From the NCBI GenBank assembly GCA_963803015.1, contig CAWDKV010000004.1, positions 186,001 through 250,000 on the forward strand: 64,000 nt of DNA. The letters are read 5' to 3'. Positions 54,221 to 62,254 of the stretch are shown piece by piece; position 1 is the first letter of the stretch; the number at the start of each line of letters is the position of its first letter. Origin of the DNA: Berkiella sp963803015. GTDB lineage: Bacteria > Pseudomonadota > Gammaproteobacteria > Berkiellales > Berkiellaceae. The notes under the pieces are model-generated. The model was not told the DNA's origin and did not search any database. It saw nothing but the letters and a program-made list of their open reading frames with translations. Both the position numbers and the translations under genes were made by a program.

Positions 54221-54266
54221 CCCCTGAATTTATTAATATTAATGTAATGTAAGAGTTTAGCCAATT

Positions 54267-55724
54267 ATGATCCATACCTTAACCTTAGCAGAACTTGCCA
54301 AAAAGCTCGCCAATAAAAGCGTCTCTAGTGTGGAGTTAACCGATCATTATCTACAACGAATCAAAAAGTATGATAAGGAACTCAATTCTTTTATTACTCT
54401 TTGCCCAGAGCTTGCACTCGCCGCAGCAAAACAAGCAGATAACCAACGGGCATTAGGTCTAGGGGGTCCTTTAACCGGCCTACCTCTTGCTCACAAAGAT
54501 ATTTTTTGTACTAAGGGTGTGAAAACCAGTTGCGGTTCAAAAATGCTAGATAACTATATCGCTCCCTACAATGCTACTGTTGTGAGCAATTTAAGTGATT
54601 CAGGCATGGTCATGCTCGGCAAAACCAATATGGATGAGTTTGCCATGGGCTCTTCTAATGAAAATAGCTTTTATGGTCCTGCTCGAAACCCTTGGGATGT
54701 AGAACGCGTGCCAGGTGGCTCTTCTGGTGGCTCAGCGAGTGCGGTTGCAGCAAGATTAACCCCTGCAGCAACGGGTACAGATACTGGTGGCTCGATTCGC
54801 CAACCGGCAGCACTTTGTGGCATTACAGGACTCAAACCAACCTATGGCCGAGTCTCACGTTATGGCATGATTGCCTTTGCCTCTAGTCTTGATCAAGGTG
54901 GGCTCTTTGCTCAAACCGCAGAAGATATCGCCTTAATACTCAATGCTATGGCAGGCTTTGATGAAAAAGACTCTACCAGTGTTAATCACGCCGTGCCTGA
55001 TTACAGCGCATCTTTAAATCAACCCCTTAAAGGTCGCAAAATTGGTTTACCCAAAGAATATTTTAGCCAAGGCTTAGATAAATCGATTGAAAGCAAAATT
55101 CAAGAGGCACTCAAAGTATATGAACAACTGGGCGCAACATTAGTCGAAATTTCGTTACCCAATAGCCCGCTGTCAGTCTCTGTTTACTATGTCGTCGCTT
55201 CCGCTGAATGTTCATCTAACCTTTCCCGTTATGATGGCGTACGTTTTGGCCATCGCTGTGACAATCCTAAAAATATCGAAGACCTATATAAACGCAGCCG
55301 TGCAGAAGGCTTTGGCGATGAAGTCAAAAGACGCATTATGACTGGCACCTATGTGCTCTCAACCGGTTACTATGATGCCTATTACTTACAAGCGCAAAAG
55401 GTAAGAAAACTTATCAGTGAAGACTATAAACGCGCGTTTGCCGATGTAGACTTAGTACTTGGGCCAACCGCGCCCACCACTGCCTTTAAAATTGGCGAGA
55501 AAGTAGACGATCCCGTTAGCATGTATCTCTCTGATATTTACACCATTGCCACCAATTTAGCAGGATTGCCCGGCATGAGTATTCCAGCAGGCTTTGTTAA
55601 CGATTTGCCTGTGGGGCTACAGTTAACCGGTCAGCATTTTGATGAAGCATTGTTGCTGAACGCTGCGCATTTATTTCAGCAACAAACAGATTGGCATAAA
55701 CAAATGCCGAAAGAGTTTGTTTGA
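54267..55724 (+). CDS. gatA: Asp/Glu-tRNA amidotransferase subunit A
   Basis: The amidase subunit that releases ammonia from glutamine to convert Glu-tRNA(Gln) or Asp-tRNA(Asn) to the cognate amide form. The Ser-cisSer-Lys triad is visible in GLPLAHKDIF, PGGSSGGSASAV and GTDTGGSIRQPA. Its 485 residues match the family. It lies 46 bp after gatC and 31 bp before gatB. Confidence 0.97.
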   Translation: MIHTLTLAELAKKLANKSVSSVELTDHYLQRIKKYDKELNSFITLCPELALAAAKQADNQRALGLGGPLTGLPLAHKDIFCTKGVKTSCGSKMLDNYIAPYNATVVSNLSDSGMVMLGKTNMDEFAMGSSNENSFYGPARNPWDVERVPGGSSGGSASAVAARLTPAATGTDTGGSIRQPAALCGITGLKPTYGRVSRYGMIAFASSLDQGGLFAQTAEDIALILNAMAGFDEKDSTSVNHAVPDYSASLNQPLKGRKIGLPKEYFSQGLDKSIESKIQEALKVYEQLGATLVEISLPNSPLSVSVYYVVASAECSSNLSRYDGVRFGHRCDNPKNIEDLYKRSRAEGFGDEVKRRIMTGTYVLSTGYYDAYYLQAQKVRKLISEDYKRAFADVDLVLGPTAPTTAFKIGEKVDDPVSMYLSDIYTIATNLAGLPGMSIPAGFVNDLPVGLQLTGQHFDEALLLNAAHLFQQQTDWHKQMPKEFV

Positions 55725-55755
55725 GAATTTTATAAAATTTTGAGGAGACTCTACC

Positions 55756-57186
55756 ATGCAATGGGAAGTCGTCATTGGCCTAGAAGTCCATGCACAATTA
55801 AAAACGAAATCAAAAATTTTCTCCGGAGCCTCTACCGCCTTTGGCGCGCCGCCTAATACGCAAGCGTGTGCGGTCGATCTTGGTTTACCGGGGATTCTTC
55901 CCGTTTTAAACAAGGACGTTGTGAGGATGGCAGTGTGTCTTGGCTTAGCCACCAATAGCCAAATCGCAAAGCGATCCATTTTTGCCAGAAAAAATTATTT
56001 TTATCCTGATCTGCCTAAAGGCTATCAAATCAGCCAATATGAGCTACCCATCGTCCACAATGGTCACCTGGATATTGAATGGGACAACCAGCATAAACGT
56101 ATTGGGATCACCCGCGCGCACTTAGAAGAAGATGCGGGAAAATCTTTACATGAAGAATTTCATGGACAATCTGGTATCGATTTAAACCGCGCCGGCACAC
56201 CACTTTTAGAAATTGTCTCCGAGCCTGATATGCGCTCAGCACAAGAAGCGGTTGCTTACTTAAAAACGCTACATGCGCTGGTGTGTTATTTAGATATTTG
56301 CGATGGCAACATGCAAGAAGGCTCTTTTCGCTGTGATGCCAACGTCTCCATTCGCCCCATCGGTGAAACCAAATTTGGTACGCGCACCGAAACCAAAAAT
56401 ATCAATTCATTTCGTTATGTAGAGCAAGCGATTGAACATGAAGTGCAGCGACAAATTAAAGTGCTAGAGAGCGGCGGGAAAATTATTCAGCAAACCCTTT
56501 TGTTTGATCCCGTGAAACAAATCAATCGCCCGATGCGAGATAAAGAAGAAGCGAATGATTATCGCTACTTCCCCGATCCTGATTTACTTCCCTTAGTGAT
56601 AGACGATAACTTTATTGCGGATGTTAAAAAACATCTTCCTGAATTGCCCACGCAAAAAAGAGAACGTTTTGTCAAAGAATATGGCTTGAAAGAATATGAT
56701 GCCAGTGTCTTAACCAGTCAGCGCGAGCTCGCTGATTTTTATGAAAACGTGGTCAATGCCTCTGACAAAAAAGATCCAAAATTGGCTGCCAATTGGGTCA
56801 TGGGAGAACTTTCTGCTGCCCTCAATAAAGCGAACAAGGATATTACTCAAAGTCCTGTCAGCCCCAAACAACTGGGACAGCTTTTATTACGGATTTTAGA
56901 CAATACCATTTCTGGCAAAATTGCCAAAACCGTGTTTGAAGCAATGTGGGAAACCCAACAGGATGCGGATAGCATTATTGAAAGCCAAGGCCTCAAACAA
57001 GTCACGGATGTCGGCGCGATTGAAAAAGTAATTGATGAGGTTATTGCGGCTCACCCTGAACAAGTGGAGCAATACCGCGCGGGGAAAGACAAAGTCTTTG
57101 GCTTTTTTGTCGGTCAAGTGATGAAAATGAGTAAAGGAAAAGCGAATCCTGATCAAGTAAATGAGCTTCTAAAGAAAAAACTCTGA
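55756..57186 (+). CDS. gatB: Asp/Glu-tRNA amidotransferase subunit B
   Basis: The kinase/transferase and tRNA-binding subunit of GatCAB, 476 residues. Signatures include WEVVIGLEVHAQL, FYPDLPKGYQISQYE and GIDLNRAGTPLLEIVSEPD, with the DYRYFPDPDLLPL segment and a C-terminal YqeY-like tail (GQVMKMSKGKANPDQVNELLKKKL). It ends the gatCAB operon, 21 nt before a strong hairpin. Confidence 0.97.
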   Translation: MQWEVVIGLEVHAQLKTKSKIFSGASTAFGAPPNTQACAVDLGLPGILPVLNKDVVRMAVCLGLATNSQIAKRSIFARKNYFYPDLPKGYQISQYELPIVHNGHLDIEWDNQHKRIGITRAHLEEDAGKSLHEEFHGQSGIDLNRAGTPLLEIVSEPDMRSAQEAVAYLKTLHALVCYLDICDGNMQEGSFRCDANVSIRPIGETKFGTRTETKNINSFRYVEQAIEHEVQRQIKVLESGGKIIQQTLLFDPVKQINRPMRDKEEANDYRYFPDPDLLPLVIDDNFIADVKKHLPELPTQKRERFVKEYGLKEYDASVLTSQRELADFYENVVNASDKKDPKLAANWVMGELSAALNKANKDITQSPVSPKQLGQLLLRILDNTISGKIAKTVFEAMWETQQDADSIIESQGLKQVTDVGAIEKVIDEVIAAHPEQVEQYRAGKDKVFGFFVGQVMKMSKGKANPDQVNELLKKKL

Positions 57187-57206
57187 TTGTTCCATCTATA
57201 TTATGA

Positions 57207-57238
57207 CCTCTCCTGTCAGCCCGTGCTGGCATGAGAGG
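57207..57238. terminator. Strong hairpin after gatB
   Basis: An inverted repeat CCTCTCctGTCAGC / GCTGGCatGAGAGG with a CCGT loop gives about 14 bp of stem with one mismatch. It lies 21 nt past gatB and upstream of the phhA promoter, so it likely marks the end of the gatCAB mRNA. No T-run follows, so termination by this hairpin alone is uncertain. Confidence 0.55.
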
Positions 57239-57249
57239 GGCACATGCTA

Positions 57250-57278
57250 TTGACACCCAGCAAAATATCTATTAAATT
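57250..57278 (+). promoter_or_regulatory. Predicted promoter of the phhA leader
   Basis: A perfect -35 TTGACA at 57250-57255 and a -10-like TAAATT at 57273-57278 (4 of 6 consensus bases) are separated by 17 nt. Transcription would start near 57285, giving a leader of about 295 nt before phhA. Confidence 0.6.
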
Positions 57279-57316
57279 AATTTTGACTTTGTTAACTAAA
57301 ATCTTAGGAGAACGCT

Positions 57317-57433
57317 ATGTCTTATTATGCCTATTGTTATCACCACTCAAAGGTAAGTAAATCGTGTAAGACAACCAAAATGAATAGGTTAGAAAAATGT
57401 TTAAACAAATTAGTAAAACTACCAATCCTCTAA
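57317..57433 (+). CDS. Leader peptide 1 of phhA (Tyr-rich start)
   Basis: A 38-residue ORF whose ATG has a good AGGAG 6 nt upstream. It begins MSYYAYCYHH, with four Tyr codons in the first eight, and continues as a basic peptide (KVSKSCKTTKMNRLEK). It lies just after the predicted promoter of phhA and overlaps the second leader ORF by 37 nt in another frame. Given that phhA makes tyrosine, a regulatory leader peptide is the best explanation; a free-standing small protein is the alternative. Confidence 0.5.
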   Translation: MSYYAYCYHHSKVSKSCKTTKMNRLEKCLNKLVKLPIL

Positions 57434-57525
57434 ATCCTTGCTTACTTTCTGGCTCTGCGCCCGCACACTCTTTTAACACCTCTTATTACTACTACTCTCC
57501 TATTTCTTATCGCTATCGATATTAA
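57397..57525 (+). CDS. Leader peptide 2 of phhA (YYYY-containing)
   Basis: A 42-residue ORF ending SYYYYSPISYRYRY, with seven Tyr codons in its last 13 and a run of four at 57484-57495. Only a weak GGTTAG ribosome site precedes its ATG; it overlaps leader ORF 1, so re-initiation or coupling is possible. The bases directly after the YYYY codons (CTCTCC) are complementary to the phhA ribosome site. This fits a tyrosine-sensing leader. Confidence 0.55.
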   Translation: MFKQISKTTNPLNPCLLSGSAPAHSFNTSYYYYSPISYRYRY

Positions 57526-57573
57526 CCACTGATCGGCGACTTTCATTTTTTTTAAGAAATATGACTTGGAGAG
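57495..57573 (+). promoter_or_regulatory. Predicted SD-sequestering attenuator of phhA
   Basis: The left arm CTCTCC-T-ATTTCTTA (57495-57509) pairs with the right arm TAAGAAAT-(7 nt)-GGAGAG (57553-57573). The second half of the right arm is the phhA Shine-Dalgarno sequence, 6 nt before its ATG. The pairing would hide the SD. A ribosome paused on the YYYY codons just 5' of the left arm would cover it and expose the SD. A T8 run at 57546-57553 is also present, with only a weak stem before it, so transcriptional attenuation is less supported. Confidence 0.6.
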
Positions 57574-57579
57574 AATATC

Positions 57580-58383
57580 ATGCCATTATTTAATCACCCT
57601 ATGGTGACTCATGAGCAATGGGAAAATTTTACGCCTACTGAACATGAAACCTGGAAATTATTGTTTGAAAGACAAGCTACCTTGTTACCCAACCGCGCTC
57701 AAAATAAGATAATACAAGGAATGGAGAAGCTGTCTATCAGCCACCACCATATTCCTAAATTTACTGATCTGAATGCAATTTTAGAAAAAGAAACCGGCTT
57801 TTCTGTCGTCCCTGTCACAGGACTCATCCCAGAAGATCTCTTCTTTCGGTTTTTAGCAGAGCGCAAATTCCCATCCACTTCCTTTATTCGTAGGCGAGAT
57901 CAACTGGATTACATAGAAGAACCCGATATTTTTCATGACATTTTTGGCCATGCGCCATTATTAGTCGATCCGGTGTTTGCTGATTTCATGCAGGAGTTTG
58001 GCAAAAAAGGGTTAGAAGCCATTGAGCTCGGCATGCTAAGCTTTGCAGCCACTTTATACTGGTTTACCGTTGAATTTGGATTAATATCAACAAATGAAGG
58101 TTTACGCATTTATGGCGCGGGTATCACTTCTTCTCCAGCTGAATCCCTTTACGCATTGGAGTCTGCAGCCCCCGTCCGGGTAAAATTTAATATGCAAAGA
58201 TTGATGAGAACCAAATACCATGTGGATTCTTTTCAAAAAACCTACTTTGTCGTAAAAAGTTATGAGGAATTATTTCATGCTGTGCGCAATCTAGATTGGC
58301 ATAAACTCAGTGAGACTTATCATTTTTTCACAGAAATTGATCAAGGTGTTGTTATCGAAAGCGAAGAAATATTTCAAATTTAA
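57580..58383 (+). CDS. phhA: Phenylalanine 4-monooxygenase
   Basis: A pterin- and iron-dependent hydroxylase that converts phenylalanine to tyrosine. Its 267 residues match the bacterial single-domain enzymes. Iron ligands are in PDIFHDIFGHAPLL (two His) and a downstream Glu in the WFTVEFGL segment; IYGAGITSSPAES is the pterin/active-site loop. It is followed 13 nt later by phhB, the cofactor recycler. A GGAGAG site precedes the ATG and appears sequestered by the upstream Tyr-rich leader. In Legionella this enzyme supplies tyrosine and feeds pyomelanin formation; that family knowledge is not shown here. Confidence 0.96.
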   Translation: MPLFNHPMVTHEQWENFTPTEHETWKLLFERQATLLPNRAQNKIIQGMEKLSISHHHIPKFTDLNAILEKETGFSVVPVTGLIPEDLFFRFLAERKFPSTSFIRRRDQLDYIEEPDIFHDIFGHAPLLVDPVFADFMQEFGKKGLEAIELGMLSFAATLYWFTVEFGLISTNEGLRIYGAGITSSPAESLYALESAAPVRVKFNMQRLMRTKYHVDSFQKTYFVVKSYEELFHAVRNLDWHKLSETYHFFTEIDQGVVIESEEIFQI

Positions 58384-58396
58384 AGGAGAAAATATC

Positions 58397-58738
58397 ATGA
58401 GCGATGTATGTTTAGTAGATAAAACTTGTGTGCCCTGCCAAGGAGGGGTTCCGCCTTTGGAAAACGACACAGCCAATAATTTATTGGCACAGCTCCAGGG
58501 AAATTGGAAAATAAATAAAGCGGGACATTTAATCAAGCAGTATGTATTTAATGATTTTATGGGAGCCATGGATTTTGCAAATAAAATAGCCATGGTAGCA
58601 GAGAAGGAGGCGCATCATCCAGATTTAACCATTGCTTGGGGAATGTGTCAGGTTGAAATTTGGACACATAAAATTAATGGTCTCACAGAAAGTGATTTTA
58701 TATTAGCAGCCAAAATTGAGTCTATACCAATTTATTAG
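58397..58738 (+). CDS. phhB: Pterin-4a-carbinolamine dehydratase
   Basis: Recycles the hydroxylated pterin produced by PhhA. It has 113 residues from the ATG at 58397, which has AAAGGAG 9 nt upstream; the longer frame that reaches into phhA is rejected. Family blocks are WKINKAGHLIKQYVFNDFMGAMDFANKIA and AEKEAHHPDLTIAWG, where the two His and Asp act in catalysis, and EIWTHKINGLTESDFILAAKI. It forms a two-gene operon with phhA, closed by an intrinsic terminator. Confidence 0.95.
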   Translation: MSDVCLVDKTCVPCQGGVPPLENDTANNLLAQLQGNWKINKAGHLIKQYVFNDFMGAMDFANKIAMVAEKEAHHPDLTIAWGMCQVEIWTHKINGLTESDFILAAKIESIPIY

Positions 58739-58750
58739 GTATTCGAACTG

Positions 58751-58786
58751 GCGGTCTCCAATTCAGATTGGGGCCGCACTTTTTTA
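58751..58786 (+). terminator. Intrinsic terminator of phhAB
   Basis: A GC-rich stem GCGGTCTCCAAT / ATTGGGGCCGC with a TCAG loop and one bulge is followed by ACTTTTTTAT. It lies 13 nt past the phhB stop. Confidence 0.9.
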
Positions 58787-58794
58787 TACGAGTC

Positions 58795-59754
58795 CTAAGT
58801 TTGAATTAATTTTGTATTTTCTTGAATAAGAAATTTAAACCGATTTTTAAAATCATCATTTAGAAAGCTGTTTTCTATCATCTTTTCCCACATAGGTAAT
58901 GCACTTGTCATATTCTCCAAAAGATACAATATCGTATTAGAAGGGATCCCTATATTTTCCCCAAAAGCAATAAAATCTTTTCTCCTTAGATTAGATTTTT
59001 TACCATTAACAGGCAACGCTAGCTGTTCTGGATCAATATGGTTAGGAACAAGAAGCTTAGTTGATAACAGATCATAACAAGGCGATAAGTGAATATTATT
59101 AAGATCATTCGTTATGAGAGAAAAATTTTTAAGGTGCATATCCGCATTGCCAACAAGAAAGCTAAACAATATTAATTTAAAAAACTCTATCACATCATTT
59201 CCAGGGTTAGAAGAATAATATTTTATTAATTTTCCTAATTGCTCAGATGAGCTTCTATATTTATTCTCTGTTGCCTTATTCGATAACTGACAGAAATCTT
59301 CTACAGCAACTTTCTGCTTTCTCTTTCTATCAAAACGTTTAGTAATATACGCACATTGATTATTTGGCATTGGAATCAAACCATGCGGTGCAACCTGTAT
59401 GTTTGACAGGTTTGCTAAATGCATAGTCAAATCTTCTATTTCTGGCATATAAGGATATGAAATTGTTGGCGGTTTTAAAATATATTCACCGCCTAAATAT
59501 CCTACAATCGTTAGACGAATAGGAGCATTGGAATGCTTAGGCGGTTTTTGAAGGTCTAGTGATAACTTACGTTGTACTCCTGGGATCCCCATTTTTTGCT
59601 TCACGTATTGCTCGGCTAATTTCTCAATATCACTCTGATTGAAGCCTATAACCGGAGCAGAACTTGTGTTAAACAAGCTTTTCAAACAATGTTGATGATA
59701 ATAATTTAAATTATCATCAATTTCATAACAAATATGACACCGAGACTTACTCAT
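58795..59754 (-). CDS. hipT: HipT-like serine/threonine kinase toxin
   Basis: A 319-residue HipA-family kinase lacking the N-subdomain-1, as in the tripartite HipBST systems. A short Cys/His cluster (CHICYEIDDNLNYYHQHC) opens the protein. The phosphate-loop region is GVQRKLSLDL (59-68), the catalytic loop GNADMHLKNFS with Asp205 and Asn210, and the metal Asp228 is in CYDLLST. In known systems HipT phosphorylates tryptophanyl-tRNA synthetase and halts translation; the target here is inferred. Its start overlaps the hipS stop by 8 nt. Confidence 0.88.
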   Translation of the reverse strand: MSKSRCHICYEIDDNLNYYHQHCLKSLFNTSSAPVIGFNQSDIEKLAEQYVKQKMGIPGVQRKLSLDLQKPPKHSNAPIRLTIVGYLGGEYILKPPTISYPYMPEIEDLTMHLANLSNIQVAPHGLIPMPNNQCAYITKRFDRKRKQKVAVEDFCQLSNKATENKYRSSSEQLGKLIKYYSSNPGNDVIEFFKLILFSFLVGNADMHLKNFSLITNDLNNIHLSPCYDLLSTKLLVPNHIDPEQLALPVNGKKSNLRRKDFIAFGENIGIPSNTILYLLENMTSALPMWEKMIENSFLNDDFKNRFKFLIQENTKLIQT

Positions 59755-60079
59755 TGACTTCCTCTGCTTTGACGCTAATACTCCCTATGCAATCCTCGCA
59801 TAAATGTAAGAGCATACCCATTCGATCAAACTGGTTTAGTTTCCAATTTTTCAAGCCAATATCTAACAGCCATCCTTCGGGAATTAAGCCATCAAAAAAA
59901 GAAAATAAGGTTTTTGATTTATAAGGTTCTTCTCGCTTAGGTAAGGTTAAGCTAATAGGCAAAGAAGTGGGATCGTTTAAATATAACAAGTCATATTGAA
60001 AATGATATTCGCCCTCTACCGTTTCAATTAACGTTCCAGCAACCTGATTTTTAGAAAATATTTTAGCTTTTCGCATCAC
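59747..60079 (-). CDS. hipS: HipS-like antitoxin (HipA N-subdomain 1)
   Basis: A 110-residue protein equal to the N-terminal subdomain of HipA (QVAGTLIETVEGEYHFQYDLLYL, then PISLTLPKREEPY and FFDGLIPEGWLL). Trp70 in LIPEGWLL is at the place of the HipS tryptophan reported to insert at the HipT active site in enteropathogenic E. coli, so this is expected to be the toxin-neutralising subunit. It overlaps hipB by 4 nt and hipT by 8 nt. Confidence 0.87.
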   Translation of the reverse strand: MMRKAKIFSKNQVAGTLIETVEGEYHFQYDLLYLNDPTSLPISLTLPKREEPYKSKTLFSFFDGLIPEGWLLDIGLKNWKLNQFDRMGMLLHLCEDCIGSISVKAEEVNE

Positions 60080-60342
60080 TGTCTATTCTCAATAAAAGGA
60101 AGAGGCTCTTTAGGTAGCGAAACAATTTCATAAGTGGACCCAAAAAAATTCAGCACTTGCTCAATTTTATCTAACCTTAAAGTTTTTTTCCCTAACTCAA
60201 GCTCTTTAAAAAACCTAAGACCGACGCCTATCCTTTTGGCACATTCGATTTGAGTGAGACCAAGCTGCTTTCTTCTCGCGCGCACAAAATTAGCGAGCTT
60301 ACCCGTCTCTTGTGACAATTTGTTTAAATTACGCTTATTCAT
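60076..60342 (-). CDS. hipB: HipB-like HTH autorepressor
   Basis: An 88-residue XRE/Cro-type DNA-binding protein. The helix-turn-helix is RKQLGLTQIECAKRIGVGLRFFKELELGKK, followed by LRLDKIEQVLNFFGS. It is first in the hipBST operon. Three matching palindromes lie upstream of it, consistent with autoregulation. In tripartite systems HipB mainly boosts HipS activity and represses transcription. Confidence 0.88.
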   Translation of the reverse strand: MNKRNLNKLSQETGKLANFVRARRKQLGLTQIECAKRIGVGLRFFKELELGKKTLRLDKIEQVLNFFGSTYEIVSLPKEPLPFIENRQ

Positions 60343-60347
60343 GCCCT

Positions 60348-60457
60348 TAATATAGCACCCGATAAGGTATTATAAAAGCAATTTATTTAATATTATACCC
60401 CGAAAGGGTATTATATTTTAAAAAAACTCATTTAATTACCCGATCGGGACTATAAAA
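60348..60457. promoter_or_regulatory. Triple operator/promoter region of hipBST
   Basis: Three palindromes of the form ACCC-N4/5-GG(G) have centres near 60363, 60403 and 60443, about 40 bp apart. The middle one (60389-60417) is the best, with arms AATATTATACCC / GGGTATTATATT matching at 11 of 12 positions. An exact minus-strand -10 TATAAT overlaps it (60392-60397), so HipB binding there would block RNA polymerase. The rest of the gap to 60548 shows no gene. Confidence 0.65.
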
Positions 60458-60548
60458 TAAGGCTTGAATGAGCGAGTTGTTGACGGCAATTGCGTGTTAA
60501 TACTTGAAAAATACTGAATATAAGATAAAGATTTTACAGTGGCTTTAC

Positions 60549-62045
60549 TTAACGTCTCCAGCCACCACTATTTACTGCGCCGCCACCAGAAAAACCGCCT
60601 CGGTTTACTGCCGCTGCGCGACTTGATGCAAGGCTGGCCGCGCCTCGATTACTGAAGTTTCTCACTTGTGCCCCATGATTAATGCCTTCAAAAGCAGCGG
60701 CGCCTTGACCCCCAGCATTAAAATTGGCTGCGGCACGCTGAAGCTGTTGCGGGTTAACTCTGGGCTGTGCAGCATGATTTTGCAGTGTCTGTACGTTAAT
60801 CCTATGTGGTTGCTGTGCAACGTGATTTTGCAATGTCTGAGGCGTAACTCTGCGCGGCTGAATAGAAGGATTGTGTAATGTTTGTGCATTAACACGGTGC
60901 GACTGAGCAGATAAATTTTGTGCAGTCTGTGCGCTCACCCTCTGTTGCTGAGCGGATATACTTTGCCAAACTTGCGCGCTAGCGCGCTGCTCTTGGGTGG
61001 ATGGTTTTATCGCTTCTCGTCTAGCCGCACCTTGATTAGTGTGCGGAGTCTGATTTATCCGCGGCGTTGTTTGATCTATCCGTTGCGTCCAGTTAGTGTT
61101 CGCCATACTAGCTGGCGCGGGCGCAGCCGCCTGACGACTTTGCTCCGCTCGACCTCGAAAAACTTCTCGCGATTGATAACCTGGGAGCTCCCCTTTACCA
61201 AATTTTTGTTGAGAAGCAACATCACGATAAGGCACACCTGCGCGATGCCCTACATTGTGCGTCCAATTAGTATTATTAATTGTCGTGCGGTTAAAGCTGT
61301 TATATCGGTTGACATTAATGTTCAAGTTACCATTACGCCAATTAGGATAGCCCCACAATGCATTGCCTACAGCTACTCCTGCTGCAAAAGAAAGGAACGC
61401 TGTGCCTGGGGCGTACCCATAAGGATAATAATAATAGGGCGGATAAGAGGGGTACGGCCAGGTACCATACACGTAGTTCGGATCATAAGTAGGCACATAG
61501 AGGACATCTGGATCGGTGGATTCAATAGTAATAGTGCTCGTAACTATCCCTTCTGCCGTGTCAGCTGGCGTCATGCTCACCACTTGCTGACTGCTTGAAT
61601 TGAGCGTCCCTGCTGCCATTGCCTTCGCACGTAAATCCTGTATCGCGTTCATCACATCGTTTGGTTGAGCGAGAAAAGCATCTCCTAGCCTTTGGGTCAT
61701 ATCAAGTTTATCATTCATCATGCTCAGCACGTCTGGCACAGTTGTCAGTGACTTCACGCTCGGATCCCAAGTCTGCTGCTGTAATGCATCTTGCAGCGCT
61801 TGGCCGCTTAAGTTGAGGTTCTCCTGCATCCAACGGGCTTCGGACACAATTTCAATAGGATATGTAGAGGCCATCAAGACTTGCGCTACCAACGGATCGG
61901 GGTAAAGTGCAATCGGCGCCACTATCTGTTCAATTTCCTCTTGAGAAAATAATGGCTGTGCAGTTTCCTGTCCATAACTCGACCAAGGCAATATTGCCAG
62001 TGCAACGATAATCCACGCTGCTACGGTTTTAAACGCATAATTCAT
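60549..62045 (-). CDS. DUF3300 domain-containing exported protein
   Basis: About 498 residues from the ATG at 62045, which has GGGAG 5 nt upstream. A signal peptide (VAAWIIVALAILPWSSYGQ) precedes the DUF3300 region: IEQIVAPIALYPDPLVAQVLMASTYP, ARWMQENLNLSGQALQDAL, and VLYVPTYDPNYVYGTWPYPSYPPYYYYPYG, a Tyr/Pro-rich stretch. The C-terminal third is low-complexity with imperfect ~15-residue Gln/Asn/Val repeats (VNAQTLHNPSIQPRRVTPQT) and a Gly/Ser end. It is probably envelope-associated; no biochemical role is established for the family. It is divergent from the next gene. Confidence 0.85.
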   Translation of the reverse strand: MNYAFKTVAAWIIVALAILPWSSYGQETAQPLFSQEEIEQIVAPIALYPDPLVAQVLMASTYPIEIVSEARWMQENLNLSGQALQDALQQQTWDPSVKSLTTVPDVLSMMNDKLDMTQRLGDAFLAQPNDVMNAIQDLRAKAMAAGTLNSSSQQVVSMTPADTAEGIVTSTITIESTDPDVLYVPTYDPNYVYGTWPYPSYPPYYYYPYGYAPGTAFLSFAAGVAVGNALWGYPNWRNGNLNINVNRYNSFNRTTINNTNWTHNVGHRAGVPYRDVASQQKFGKGELPGYQSREVFRGRAEQSRQAAAPAPASMANTNWTQRIDQTTPRINQTPHTNQGAARREAIKPSTQEQRASAQVWQSISAQQQRVSAQTAQNLSAQSHRVNAQTLHNPSIQPRRVTPQTLQNHVAQQPHRINVQTLQNHAAQPRVNPQQLQRAAANFNAGGQGAAAFEGINHGAQVRNFSNRGAASLASSRAAAVNRGGFSGGGAVNSGGWRR

Positions 62046-62254
62046 ACAGTCTCCCAAACAATTCTACCCCTCATCGTGAGAATATTGTATCGACAGATAA
62101 ATAGATTCATTTATTATTTTTGCATTCCAATTCAAATCTTAATATTTGGCTAATATACACCTGTTTGGCTGACAATAAATAATGAACTACGTCCTATCCA
62201 AGTGGTCATATTCATAAATAGCATCTATTTAACGCTAAGAAGTGAGGGAAGGTG

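Noticed and set aside
57526..57579. Classical transcription attenuator terminator before the T8 run at 57546
   Set aside because: Only a weak 4-5 bp stem (CGAT/ATCG) can be drawn before the T-run, so I favour the translational model; RNA folding could change this.
60918..61598. Plus-strand frame of 226 codons
   Set aside because: Shadow of the low-complexity DUF3300 gene on the opposite strand.
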